Source of the DNA: Enterococcus malodoratus ATCC 43197 | GTDB taxonomy: Bacteria; Bacillota; Bacilli; Lactobacillales; Enterococcaceae | NCBI RefSeq assembly: GCF_000407185.1 | Contig: NZ_KE136482.1 | Location: 744,001-808,000, forward strand | Reading direction: 5' to 3' | Length of the DNA: 64,000 bases | Shown here: positions 55,617-64,000 of the stretch, one piece after another | Layout: every line of letters starts with the position of its first letter | Numbering within the stretch: position 1 is the first letter of the stretch | Notes under the pieces: generated by a model | What the model saw: the letters and a program-made list of their open reading frames with translations, nothing else | What the model was told of the DNA's origin: nothing | The model's database searches: none | Position numbers and translations under genes: made by a program

Positions 55617-56457
55617 CTACTCCCTAACAAACGGCATACTCATACAGCGTGGTCCGCCTCGGCCGCGAACGAGCTCGCTTCCTGGGATTGTATTTATTTT
55701 GACGCCGGCTTCTTTTAATTTCTTGTTCGTGATTGTATTACGGTCATAGACGATCACTTCGCCAGGGGCGATTGCTAGAGTGTTCGCGCCATCGTTCCAT
55801 TGCTCCCGAGCAGCTGCGGTGATATCGTTGCCGCCGCAGCGAATTAGTTCGACAGCAGGCAGATCAAGATAGCGGCACAGAATGTTCTCCAGCGTATCTT
55901 TTTCTTCACTAATTGTCACTTTTTGATTGGCTTTGATTAGCGAATAGACCACTAAGTCCCCTTCGATCTCTGGATGAATCGTAAATTTATCATGATCCAC
56001 CATCGTAAAGACGGCGTCTAAGTGCATAAATTTCCGTTCTTCGCCAATATTGAAGGCCAGTACCTGCTCAAAGCTTGGCTCTGCTTCAAAAATGCGGGCG
56101 GCTAATTTTTTGATAGATTCCATATCCGTTCTTTGAGAGATTCCAACAGCTAACACCTTACTTGAAAGCACCAACACATCGCCGCCTTCCAGTCTCGTAC
56201 TGTCTTCACGATCGTACAGCAGATTCACAGAATTCTTCATAAACATGGGATGATGGTTGAAGATATACTTGGCATATAAGGTCTCTCTGCGACGGGTTTC
56301 GGCATACATTTTGTTCAGTGCGATGCTGCTTCCGATTGTCAAGAAAGGATCACGGGTAAAATACAAGTTCGGCATTGGGTCAATATAAAATGGTGAAGTT
56401 TCATCCACCCTGCTAGATAGCTGATTTCGTTTCAACCCTGCCATCGTATGATCAATA
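55617..56457 (-). pseudogene. arcA: Arginine deiminase, N-terminus removed at an IS21 end
   Basis: The last 279 residues or so of arginine deiminase. The substrate and catalytic residues are present: [25 protein letters not shown] (His), [14 protein letters not shown], and the nucleophile Cys in [13 protein letters not shown] at the C-terminus. The normal length is about 408, so about 130 N-terminal residues are lost where IS21 begins at 56458. The missing part is not on the other side of the IS, showing a deletion or rearrangement rather than a simple insertion. The ADI pathway step encoded here is lost, unless another copy exists. Confidence 0.9.
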
Positions 56458-56560
56458 TGTAAAGGGCCACGATAAAATGTAGGAAAAGGGCCATCGAAAA
56501 TGTAGGTTAGATTTAAAATCTGATATTCTTTTTCATGAAACCATTCAAGGAGAGTGACTC

Positions 56561-57787
56561 ATGCGAAAAGATGTCTTAGAAGGAGTCTTACGACACATTA
56601 TGAACGATATTCAACCTAACTATGCAGCCATGGCCAAGCAATATAATTGTGATTACCGAACAGTCAAGCGTTACTATGAAGCTGGAACTAAAGGGGAAGT
56701 AGAACAGATCAAAAAGAGACAATCTTCTGCTCCTCTTTTATTAAGCGGTTTTGAAGAAATTATTAAAGATAAAATGGAGTTAAGCTGTTCCGCTTCTTCA
56801 ATTTATTATTTTATTAAGAAAAAAGGATATCAAGGTGGCTATACCACCGTCAAACGATATTGTCGGAACTATCGAGAAAAGCGTGTAAAAAAAGCAACCA
56901 TTCGAATTGAAACGACGCCAGGTCTTTCTGCTCAAGTCGATTGGAAAGAAAATATTAAGATGGTGAGTAAACATGGTGAAGTCTTTTACTTCAATCTTTT
57001 TCTATATATTCTAGGCTATTCTCGCATGAAATACTTAGAGGTAACCTTTGATCGAACCCAAGCGAATGTCTTCAATTGTTTGGTCAATGCGTTTGAGTAC
57101 TGCGGGAATGGTGTTCCTCAAGAAATTTGGTTTGACAATATGAAAACAGTTGTTGATAGAAGTAAAAGCCAATTTAGTCAAACCGTTTTTAACGAAAAAT
57201 TTCGTCAATTTGCTAAAGATGCTGGATTCAATCCGATTGCTTGTCGCCCTTTTCGTCCACAAACCAAAGGCAAAGTTGAAGCTTTAGCTCGTACTGTTAA
57301 CCGCTTAATGGTCTTTAACTACGAGTTTGAAAATGAGCAGGAGCTAAAACGAATCGTCTATGAGTTTATGAATGACTTAAATAATGAACGTTCTCAAGCA
57401 GTGAATAATCATCCCTCTAAGCTTCTTATAGATGAACAATCGGTGTTGCGTCCTTTCAATCGTTTATAATTAGTCAGATATGTTTCTAGAACCCAACACG
57501 TAATTAGAAAAGTTTCCATTGAATCCATGGTCCAATATCAAAACTCAAAGTATTCTGTTCCCGTGAAATATATTGGTAAAGAGGTAACTTTAGATGTCCG
57601 TAAGGACAGTCTATTCATTTGGTATGGCCATCAATGTATTCACTCGCACCCATTAAGCAAAAAAACCTTAAATTATCAACGTGATGACTCTCTTGAGATT
57701 CTTCGATCTGATGTCTTCAAATACTTAGAAGACGAAGAGTTGGAGCGCTTTGTAGAAGAAAATTTAGATGCTTACGATGAATTATAA
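56561..57787 (+). pseudogene. istA: IS21 transposase IstA with premature stop
   Basis: Same as the intact istA at 31372 but for a GAA to TAA change at codon 303 (57467-57469), which leaves a 302-residue product with the DDE core and without the C-terminal domain. Two missense changes are also seen: Gly to Ser in KSQFSQTVF and Arg to His in QCIHSH. The remainder is an open frame from 57527. Confidence 0.92.
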
Positions 57788-57797
57788 GGAGGCTCAT

Positions 57798-58559
57798 ATG
57801 TCAAATTACCATCAGTTATTAAATCAATTATCAGATTTAAATCTTACCTGTATCAAAGAAATTTTACCTGCCCATTTAGATGAAGTAGCTAAAAATGAAC
57901 AATCTCTAGTTGATTCTTTATTTGAATTAACACATCAAGAAATTAGCTATCGTAGAAAGGAGACCCAAAGAAAAATTTTAAAACGGGCAATGTTTCCCTA
58001 TCATAAACGCCTTCATGATTTTAACTTTGATTTTCAACCCAAAATCAAAAAAAGTGAAATTCAAGATTTAGTGACATTACGCTTTTTAGACACGTATGAC
58101 AACCTTTTATTCATTGGAAATAGCGGTGTTGGAAAAACCCATTTAGCCGTTTCAATTGGTTTAGAGTGTATTGATAGAGGGCAGAGCTGTTTATTTATCA
58201 CTAGTACAGAACTGGTTAATCGACTTATCCGGGCACATAAACGTGGGACAAGTGATACCATGCTCAAAAAATATGCGAGCTATTCTGTATTAATTATTGA
58301 TGAAGTCGGGTATCTCCCCTTCTCAAAAGAAGGATCTAACTTACTGTTTCAACTAATTAATATGCGATACGAAAGAAAATCAACGATTATTACAACGAAT
58401 ATTCCTCTGTCTCAATGGTCCGAAATTTTTGGTAATAAGAAATTGACTAATGCTTTATTGGACCGATTGGTCCATCATTCTAAAATTATTCAAATTACAG
58501 GACCTTCCTATCGAATGAAAAGTTATAGTGAAACGAAAGGAAAAGAAACGAAACGATAA
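57798..58559 (+). CDS. istB: IS21-family helper ATPase IstB (copy 2)
   Basis: 253 residues from the ATG at 57798 (AAGGAGG upstream), with Walker A GNSGVGKTHLA and Walker B LIIDEVGYL. Identical at the protein level to copy 1, with a silent base change in the Walker A region. Confidence 0.93.
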   Translation: MSNYHQLLNQLSDLNLTCIKEILPAHLDEVAKNEQSLVDSLFELTHQEISYRRKETQRKILKRAMFPYHKRLHDFNFDFQPKIKKSEIQDLVTLRFLDTYDNLLFIGNSGVGKTHLAVSIGLECIDRGQSCLFITSTELVNRLIRAHKRGTSDTMLKKYASYSVLIIDEVGYLPFSKEGSNLLFQLINMRYERKSTIITTNIPLSQWSEIFGNKKLTNALLDRLVHHSKIIQITGPSYRMKSYSETKGKETKR

Positions 58560-58842
58560 AGAGAAAACTACCTACAATTTCAATGGCCCAAAACCAACAT
58601 TTTATTATGGCCCTTGACACTAATTACTACAAATCTTCTAAAGTAACAAACATCTATCTAAGTATTCACGCAAAAATCTCCTCACCTGACTCTTTCTGCG
58701 CTAAGGCGCTTTTGCCTTGCAGGCAACTACTAACGTAGCTGTTAGCTAAGGCTCACTCTCGCCATAACGTGACTAAGGTCACTGGCTCACGATGATTAAC
58801 CTTTAAGGAATTTGTTGGAATCTAATAGGAGGATAACGTCCA

Positions 58843-58986
58843 TTGAATGACATACTAAAAAAGGATAAGACATTCGTTCTTATCCTTTTTAGTACTCTAT
58901 TAATTGATCCTCGTGTGAATTCATTATTAAAAGTAATAAATTCACTATATAACAGATATGGTTATCTAAACGCTAACAACTACTGA
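58843..58986 (+). pseudogene. Possible N-terminal fragment of a glycosyltransferase-like gene
   Basis: TTG start with AGGAGG 10 bases upstream; 47 residues, MNDILKKDKTFVLILFSTLL, then IDPRVNSLLKVINSLYNRYG. The VLILFSTLLIDPRV pattern recalls the first strand and DPRV motif of GT4-type glycosyltransferases, but the frame stops at once. A hairpin lies inside the frame, so it may equally be chance. Confidence 0.25.
58853..58894. terminator. Strong hairpin, probable terminator
   Basis: TACTAAAAAAGGATAAGA and its near complement around CATTCG, with T-rich ends on both strands. On the minus strand it would end the PTS operon coming from 63.5 kb. Confidence 0.6.
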
Positions 58987-59182
58987 TGTTGGAATAAACG
59001 ATTTAGAACGTACAACAGAGAAATCCACTCCTTAAAAGCCTTACTTTTAGGGTCACTGCAAGTATATAATTAGCTATTTTGGTCTTGTATCCTGAAATAA
59101 TATTCACTTCATTAAACTAATCTCTTTAGATTTCTATTTTATTAATTTAGTGAACTTGCTTTACAAGTAGTTCATATTATTG

Positions 59183-59671
59183 TTATTTTAAAATAACCTT
59201 TCCTACCAAATCATTAGCAGATATATTCATACTACTTGCCATTTGAAACTCTATATCTTCATCGCTTGTAATAATAACTAAAATATCACTTTGTTTATTA
59301 CTCACATTTAACATAGCTAAATCTATATCTGCTATTTTGGTTGAAGGTACAACCAAATCCCCTTCTTTAACAAATACCTCAAAAGGTTTTCCTTGCAATT
59401 CCACTGTATCAATTCCCATATGAACTAATACTTCAACACCTGTTTCTGATTTCAAACCAATAGCATGTTTCGTCGGAAAAACAGATGTGACTATACCACT
59501 AATCGGTGAATATACCTCTTTTATATTAGGTCTAATAGCAAAACCATCCCCTAACATTTTCTGAGAAAACACATCATCTTTCACTTCTGTAATTGGAACA
59601 AATACCCCTGTATTTACGCTATGTAGGGTTAATTGGTTCGTCTTCTTTTTAAATTTTTTAAATAAATTCAC
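59183..59671 (-). CDS. PTS glucose-type EIIA (second alpha-glucoside cluster)
   Basis: 162 residues, Crr-like, with the phospho-His in VLVHMGIDTVELQGKPF (about residue 83) and the second His in KHAIGLKS. It is last in the minus-strand order RpiR, GH4, EIICB, EIIA, 26 bp after EIICB, which lacks an EIIA domain. Codon use is more AT-rich than in the homologous gene at 16999. Confidence 0.9.
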   Translation of the reverse strand: MNLFKKFKKKTNQLTLHSVNTGVFVPITEVKDDVFSQKMLGDGFAIRPNIKEVYSPISGIVTSVFPTKHAIGLKSETGVEVLVHMGIDTVELQGKPFEVFVKEGDLVVPSTKIADIDLAMLNVSNKQSDILVIITSDEDIEFQMASSMNISANDLVGKVILK

Positions 59672-59697
59672 ACTTTATCTTCCCTTCAAAGAAACAA

Positions 59698-61263
59698 TTA
59701 CTCCATTTCTAGTAATTCTCTCATTTCTGTCTTATAGACTGCTGCTTTATTACCATAAATAATTTGAATACCAGATGGAACATTAACAACACCGTTTGCC
59801 CCTAGTTTTTCCGTGAAATGAGTACTTGATTCAACTTTACTTGGCTCTTTTAAAGTTATTCTCAAACGTGTAAAACAAGCATCTACTTTTTCAATATTAT
59901 CTTTACCACCGACAGCAACAATGATCGCTTCTAAAAGCTCTTTAGAATCTGTAGTATTTTCAACAGTACCAGAAATAACAACATCCTCTACTTCTCTACC
60001 TGGAGTTTTTAAATTCCATTTAATAATAGCAAATTTAAAAATAAAATAATATAAACAAAAATATAAAGCACCTAAAGGTATCACCCATAACCAGTTAGAA
60101 CCTTTATCCGCCCCCATAATTCCGTTAAAAATAAGCGACATAAATGGTCCCCCAAATGAAGCAGAACCAACTACGTTAAATGATACTATATAAGTTAATA
60201 GGTAAGCGACTCCTGATAAAATTGCATGAATACCAAATAACATCGGTGCTACAAATAAAAAACTATACTCTAAAGGTTCACTAATTCCCATTAAAGCACA
60301 AGGAATAACTGCAGCTATCATTAAGGATGCAACTTTTTTCTTGTTAGCTGGTAGAGCTGTTTTATACATAGCTAACGCAGCTCCCGGTAAACCAAACATC
60401 GCAAAGATTACTTTTCCATTCATTAAAAAACGGCTAACACTAATATCAAAGTTTGCCCCTGGCGTATTTAAAATAGCATTATAAATATTAACCGCACCTT
60501 CCACTACTTGACCGCCAATCTCCTCTACACCACCCAAACTAGTAAAGAAGAACGGTAAATAAATAAAATGATGTAAGCCAAATGGTAGTAGTAAACGTTC
60601 TGATGTTCCATAGACAAAAGATCCTAAAGATCCAGTTGACACGATAAATTCAGACATAGCCCCCAAAGCATTTTGAATTGGTGGAAAAACAAATGCCATT
60701 ATTAAACCAACAAAAGAAGAAGCAATAATAGTAATAGCTGGAATAAAACGTGTCCCATTAAATAGTGAAATAACAGATGGTAGTTCAATTTTATAATATT
60801 TATTATGTAAGTAACTGACTAAAAGTCCAATGATAATACCTCCAAAAACTCCTGTATCTAAAGTTAGAACTCCTAAAATACTCCGCTGACCTGTTAATAA
60901 ATTATCGGGATCAATGGTTCCCTTTAAGACCAAGAAAGAACCCATCACAGTGTTGAGCGTCATGTAACCTAAAAAGCTAGCTAAAGCAGCTGTTCCTTTC
61001 TCGGATTTAGCAAAACCATACGCAATTGAAATAGCAAAGATAACAGGAATATTATTATTAACTACATTTCCAGCGTCCTTCATCAAACTAAATAAATAGA
61101 CGAAGAAAGTACTGCCTAAAAATGGAACTGATTTAATTAAGTTAGGATTGGAAAAAGCACTTCCTACGCCAACTAAAATACCTGATATCGGTAAAATCAA
61201 CACTGGAGCCATTAAAACTTTTCCTAATTTCTGAAATGATTCTAAAATCTTCTCTTTTGTCAT
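59698..61263 (-). CDS. PTS alpha-glucoside-type EIICB (second cluster)
   Basis: 521 residues. The EIIC domain (about 1-425) with some ten membrane segments holds LLLPFGLHHFIYLPFFFTSL. The EIIB domain at the C-terminus has its Cys in VDACFTRLRITL. It would phosphorylate an alpha-glucoside during import. It lies 71 bp after the GH4 gene. It is related to, but clearly diverged from, the EIICB at 15271, so this is not a recent duplication. Confidence 0.9.
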   Translation of the reverse strand: MTKEKILESFQKLGKVLMAPVLILPISGILVGVGSAFSNPNLIKSVPFLGSTFFVYLFSLMKDAGNVVNNNIPVIFAISIAYGFAKSEKGTAALASFLGYMTLNTVMGSFLVLKGTIDPDNLLTGQRSILGVLTLDTGVFGGIIIGLLVSYLHNKYYKIELPSVISLFNGTRFIPAITIIASSFVGLIMAFVFPPIQNALGAMSEFIVSTGSLGSFVYGTSERLLLPFGLHHFIYLPFFFTSLGGVEEIGGQVVEGAVNIYNAILNTPGANFDISVSRFLMNGKVIFAMFGLPGAALAMYKTALPANKKKVASLMIAAVIPCALMGISEPLEYSFLFVAPMLFGIHAILSGVAYLLTYIVSFNVVGSASFGGPFMSLIFNGIMGADKGSNWLWVIPLGALYFCLYYFIFKFAIIKWNLKTPGREVEDVVISGTVENTTDSKELLEAIIVAVGGKDNIEKVDACFTRLRITLKEPSKVESSTHFTEKLGANGVVNVPSGIQIIYGNKAAVYKTEMRELLEME

Positions 61264-61309
61264 TATTTTCCTCCCAAAAAAACGATTTCATTTACTTGTA
61301 CTAAATAAC

Positions 61310-61332
61310 AGAAGGAGCTTAAAGCCCCTTCT
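61310..61332 (-). other. Intercistronic hairpin between GH4 and EIICB
   Basis: AGAAGGAGCTT / AAGCCCCTTCT inverted repeat (one mismatch) just after the GH4 stop, with no good T-run on the minus strand. It probably moderates or stabilises the transcript. Confidence 0.45.
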
Positions 61333-61334
61333 TA

Positions 61335-62660
61335 TTATTTTAATTCTGGCCAGTAATCTACATTTGCTTCAATTAAAGCATCTAAAATATTTCTAGCTTT
61401 TTTAGCATCTCCTATAGTTCTATTTAAAGTTAAAGCTTGTAATGCTTTTGTATATGATTTTTCTAAATAAGCTTCACATGTTAATTTTTCGTAAGCATAT
61501 TGGCCTTCGATTAATCCTTTGTAAAAAGTACCTATTTCACCTACTGCGTATGGTTGTGGTCCATTAGCACCTAATGATGCTGCGACTTCAATCATTAAAT
61601 CATTTGGTAAATTAGAAACAATCCCATTATTTTGAACAATCACAATAAAGGTTTTTCTTAAATTACCATAGATAGAAGCTGCAACTTCAACAATCATATC
61701 TCCGTGGGCATCATTATGAACAATATGGGAGTCTTTTGCTGTTCCAACCTGAGCAATTCTCTCACACTCTTCAAACACACGTTTTTCACGTCCATCCATT
61801 ACCTCATTAGCTCGTGTATAATTAGGATCTAATGTAGATAACTTGTATTCAGGATATAAATAATACTGTAAGTAAGTATTTGGTAGATAATCTGGAAAGT
61901 CTTTAATCATATCTTCCACCATAGCATAAGTATCTAGCCATGATTGATCACGTTGTTCTGCATCAACAGGTAAGAAGCCATTCTTAATCGTATAATTTTT
62001 GATTTCAGGTAATAAATCATTTCCTTCTTTATCATACACATGTGTGAACCAACCAAAATGGTTCAATCCAAAATAAGTTGGTTCAAATTCGTTAAAATCA
62101 CGATTGATTAAACGTCCAAACGAACGCAATAGATTGACGGGCTGATCACAAATATTTAAAATACGTTTATCATCTGGGAACACCATATTTAATGCATGGG
62201 CAACAATAGCCGCTGGATTTGTGTAATTTAAAATCCATGCTTCTGGACTTAATTTACGAACATCTTCAACTAATTCTATCATGTCTCTAATTGATCTCAT
62301 TCCATAAGCAAACCCACCTGGTCCACATGTTTCTTGTCCAATAAGATCCATAGACAAAGGAATTTTTTCATCTTTTTCACGCATTGGATAACCACCCGTA
62401 CGCATTTGACAGAAAACAAAATCAACATCTCTAAAAGCTTCTTCCTTATCAGTTGTATAGATAAACTCTATATCTGGTGTTTCCTCCCTAAATAAAATCT
62501 CACCAAATTTCCCAATAACTTCTTGTCTTTTTTCATCAATATCATACAAAGTTATTTTATCAAAAGGAAAGATATCTTGATGTTTTGTCAAAGCTTTTAA
62601 AATTCCTGGAGACCAAGTAGATCCTCCTCCAACAATAACAATATTATTCTTTTTTTTCAT
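61335..62660 (-). CDS. 6-phospho-alpha-glucosidase, GH4 (second cluster)
   Basis: 441 residues from the ATG at 62660 (GGAGTGG 5 bases upstream; the frame is open to 62669). The NAD site is IVIVGGGSTWSPGILKAL. Family motifs [39 protein letters not shown] (Cys) and YFGLNHFGWFTHV (His) are present. It cleaves the 6-phospho-disaccharide made by the adjacent PTS. It differs markedly from the GH4 at 13897. Confidence 0.9.
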   Translation of the reverse strand: MKKKNNIVIVGGGSTWSPGILKALTKHQDIFPFDKITLYDIDEKRQEVIGKFGEILFREETPDIEFIYTTDKEEAFRDVDFVFCQMRTGGYPMREKDEKIPLSMDLIGQETCGPGGFAYGMRSIRDMIELVEDVRKLSPEAWILNYTNPAAIVAHALNMVFPDDKRILNICDQPVNLLRSFGRLINRDFNEFEPTYFGLNHFGWFTHVYDKEGNDLLPEIKNYTIKNGFLPVDAEQRDQSWLDTYAMVEDMIKDFPDYLPNTYLQYYLYPEYKLSTLDPNYTRANEVMDGREKRVFEECERIAQVGTAKDSHIVHNDAHGDMIVEVAASIYGNLRKTFIVIVQNNGIVSNLPNDLMIEVAASLGANGPQPYAVGEIGTFYKGLIEGQYAYEKLTCEAYLEKSYTKALQALTLNRTIGDAKKARNILDALIEANVDYWPELK

Positions 62661-62707
62661 TCGAACCACTCCGTTTCATTTGATAATCCTAGTCTATACA
62701 ATTTTTA

Positions 62708-62729
62708 ATCAAAAAAACGCTTTTTTGAT
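62708..62729. promoter_or_regulatory. Inverted repeat upstream of the GH4 gene
   Basis: ATCAAAAAA-acgc-TTTTTTGAT, 48 bp upstream of the GH4 ATG. It could be an operator or a weak hairpin in the gap after the RpiR terminator. Confidence 0.4.
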
Positions 62730-62756
62730 GACTCTATATCAACAACACCCATAAAA

Positions 62757-62795
62757 TAAAAAAAAACACCGTTGTGTTACTCAACACAACGGTGC
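62757..62795 (-). terminator. Terminator of the RpiR gene (second cluster)
   Basis: CACCGTTGTGTT-actc-AACACAACGGTG perfect 12-bp stem, followed on the minus strand by nine T. It overlaps the stop codon, so the GH4-EIICB-EIIA genes need their own promoter between 62661 and 62756. Confidence 0.9.
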
Positions 62796-63524
62796 TAATT
62801 CTTCAAAAATATAATTTAATACATAATAAATACCTAATCTAGAAGAAACATCCATATCGGCGTAAGTTAATTTGTCATAAAAAGTATACATAGTAACATC
62901 AGCTATCTGAGAAATTGAATTTTGAGAAAATCCTGTAATCGAAATCATCTTTGCCTTAGTCAGTTTAACTAAACGAGCCGCATCTAAAGGGGTTTTAGTC
63001 TCACCACTTAGACTTACTACAAATACTAAATCATTTTCTTTCAGTTTTTTAGCTCGTTGTCTCATCACATGAGGCTCATAATAAAGAGACGACTCAAAAC
63101 CTAATATTCTTAATTTCTCTTTCATTTCCTCGCAAGGAAACTTAGAAGGTCCACAACTAAAAAAGTAAATATGATTAGCAGCTAAAATTAATCGTAATAC
63201 TTCTTTTACTGTACTCGAACTCAATAACTCCTCTGTTCGATTCATTTGATCAATAAGTTTTAGCCGGTTCCCTTTTTTTAAAAAACTACTCTTATTATGT
63301 TCCGTTTCAATAGCTAATTTTAATTCAGTATACCCACGATAGTCCAATTTTTTAGCCATTCTGACAATCGTATTCGGCGAGACATAGAGTCTGTCTGCTA
63401 GTTCTTTCAATGTACTATTCTTTAATAAAGAAAAATTTTCTTTATCCATCATATTGTTTAAATGTATTAACTCTTGTTCATTTAATAGATGCTGATTGGC
63501 TTGAAGATGACTAAATAATCCCAT
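62781..63524 (-). CDS. MurR/RpiR-family regulator (second alpha-glucoside cluster)
   Basis: 247 residues. HTH_6 domain (about 1-75; LKELADRLYVSPNTIVRMAK) and SIS domain (about 100-235; VFVVSLSGETKTPLDAARL). GGAGAGA precedes the ATG. It heads the minus-strand cluster and is divergent from the third GH4 gene at 63784, so it probably governs both sides from the 260-bp gap. Confidence 0.87.
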   Translation of the reverse strand: MGLFSHLQANQHLLNEQELIHLNNMMDKENFSLLKNSTLKELADRLYVSPNTIVRMAKKLDYRGYTELKLAIETEHNKSSFLKKGNRLKLIDQMNRTEELLSSSTVKEVLRLILAANHIYFFSCGPSKFPCEEMKEKLRILGFESSLYYEPHVMRQRAKKLKENDLVFVVSLSGETKTPLDAARLVKLTKAKMISITGFSQNSISQIADVTMYTFYDKLTYADMDVSSRLGIYYVLNYIFEELAPLC

Positions 63525-63692
63525 GATAAAATCTCTCCTTACTTGTCATCATTGCTTATCTTTATTATATTTTAACACATCATACATAATTAGACACTAT
63601 TCATTACTAACTTATATCAAACACATTATCATGAAAAAACTCATATTTAGATTTAATAAAAAGTTCGAAATACCTCTCAATACATATCAAAA

Positions 63693-63707
63693 TTTCATAA
63701 TATGAAA
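63693..63707. promoter_or_regulatory. 15-bp perfect palindrome in the divergent control region
   Basis: TTTCATAATATGAAA, 77 bp upstream of the plus-strand GH4 start and about 170 bp from the RpiR start. A candidate operator for the RpiR regulator or another dimeric protein. Confidence 0.4.
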
Positions 63708-63783
63708 GTTTTAAGCGTTCTCATTATTTTAGTGATACATTACTGGTGTACTAAACAAATGAATGGAAGGAAGTTAGATAAAA

Positions 63784-64000
63784 ATGAAAAAACAAGCAGT
63801 TGTCATCGTAGGAGCTGGAAGTACTCACACACCAGGAATTATTCAAAGTTTATTACAAAAGAAAAATGAATTTCCACTTAGAAAACTAGTGATGTATGAT
63901 ATTGACAGTAAAAGAATGCATTTAGTTTACGATATAATGAAACAATTTATCTATCAAGAATATCCTGAATTAGAGGTTATAGTTACAACAGACAAAGAAA
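63784..64000 (+). CDS. GH4-family glycosidase, 5' end only
   Basis: 72 codons before the window ends, starting MKKQAVVIVGAGSTHTPGII, the NAD-binding site of family 4 glycosidases, then FPLRKLVMYDIDSKRM. GGAAGG lies about 15 bases upstream; spacing is loose. It is a third GH4 gene in the window, read divergently from the RpiR gene. Most likely another 6-phospho-alpha-glucosidase; specificity cannot be told. Confidence 0.85.
   Translation, partial: MKKQAVVIVGAGSTHTPGIIQSLLQKKNEFPLRKLVMYDIDSKRMHLVYDIMKQFIYQEYPELEVIVTTDKE

Larger units (their letters stand above)
56458..58619 (+). mobile_element. IS21-family element, copy 2
   Basis: 2162 bp, the same length and ends as copy 1 (31269-33430), with only a handful of base differences. 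The flanking 5 bases (CAATA left, CTAAT right) do not match, so there is no target duplication. Its istA is broken by a nonsense codon. It is in direct orientation relative to copy 1. Confidence 0.95.
58620..59182. other. Mosaic noncoding region right of IS21 copy 2
   Basis: 563 bp of mixed composition. It contains a more GC-rich stretch with several small inverted repeats (58690-58800), a short frame with a ribosome site (58843-58986), a strong hairpin (58853-58894) and a degenerate IS3-type end (about 59026-59062). It looks like the joint of a rearrangement. Confidence 0.45.

Noticed and set aside
31269-58619. Composite transposon made by the two IS21 copies
   Set aside because: The enclosed genes look like ordinary chromosome, copy 2 lacks a target duplication, and the outer ends show no shared duplication.

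Overview
The window looks like chromosome of a low-GC Gram-positive coccus, most probably an Enterococcus. Supporting this are the Gls24/Asp23-AmaP-GlsB envelope-stress operon, Mga-type regulators next to LPxTG-like surface proteins, many PTS operons under RpiR regulators, a DUF2922 gene, an arginine deiminase gene and an IS complement (IS21, IS30, IS3/IS150 types) common in enterococci. The species cannot be fixed from the sequence. No rRNA, tRNA or CRISPR array was seen.

Left part (1-6400, minus strand): a beta-glucoside-type PTS operon. Two Gfo/Idh/MocA oxidoreductases lead, followed by a frameshifted EIIC, an RpiR regulator, EIIB, EIIA and a GH1 6-phospho-beta-glucosidase cut by the window edge. 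At 6600-12545 lies a surface-adhesin operon: an Mga-like regulator, a small exported protein and a 1325-residue wall protein with seven SpaA/Cna-B-type repeats and an atypical YPKTG sorting motif. At 13000-17550 is an alpha-glucoside PTS regulon (EIIA, EIICB, GH4 glucosidase, RpiR regulator). Both of its promoters carry the same 25-bp element at exactly the same distance from the -35 box. The Gls24-type stress operon follows at 17850-19564.

Middle (20-38 kb): a CPBP-type membrane protein, a DUF2922 protein, and an ECF sigma factor with its membrane partner gene. That partner gene is split by an IS150-like element which itself carries a nested IS30 element. A second IS30 sits at 27.8-28.8 kb. 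The operon at 28859-36675 encodes a TIM-like protein lacking two catalytic residues, DhaL, DhaK (split by IS21), two small membrane proteins, DhaM, a normal TIM-like isomerase, an FSA-type transaldolase and RpiB. A DeoR regulator is divergent. Together they read as a PEP-driven ketose kinase pathway for dihydroxyacetone or, more likely, a tetrulose such as erythrulose, ending in erythrose 4-phosphate.

Right part: a lipoprotein, a GH25 muramidase, and a second Mga-like regulator with a four-gene surface-protein operon (40.4-44.3 kb). Then comes a gene-poor stretch with two tandem small-RNA-like units and tiny membrane peptides (44.5-45.8 kb), followed by a run of small housekeeping and hypothetical genes. 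A 5'-truncated arginine deiminase abuts a second IS21 copy at 56.5-58.6 kb. Finally there is a visibly more AT-rich alpha-glucoside PTS cluster (59.2-64 kb) with two GH4 genes, the last running off the window. The two IS21 copies are direct repeats bracketing about 25 kb. The region carries clear marks of IS-driven decay and rearrangement.
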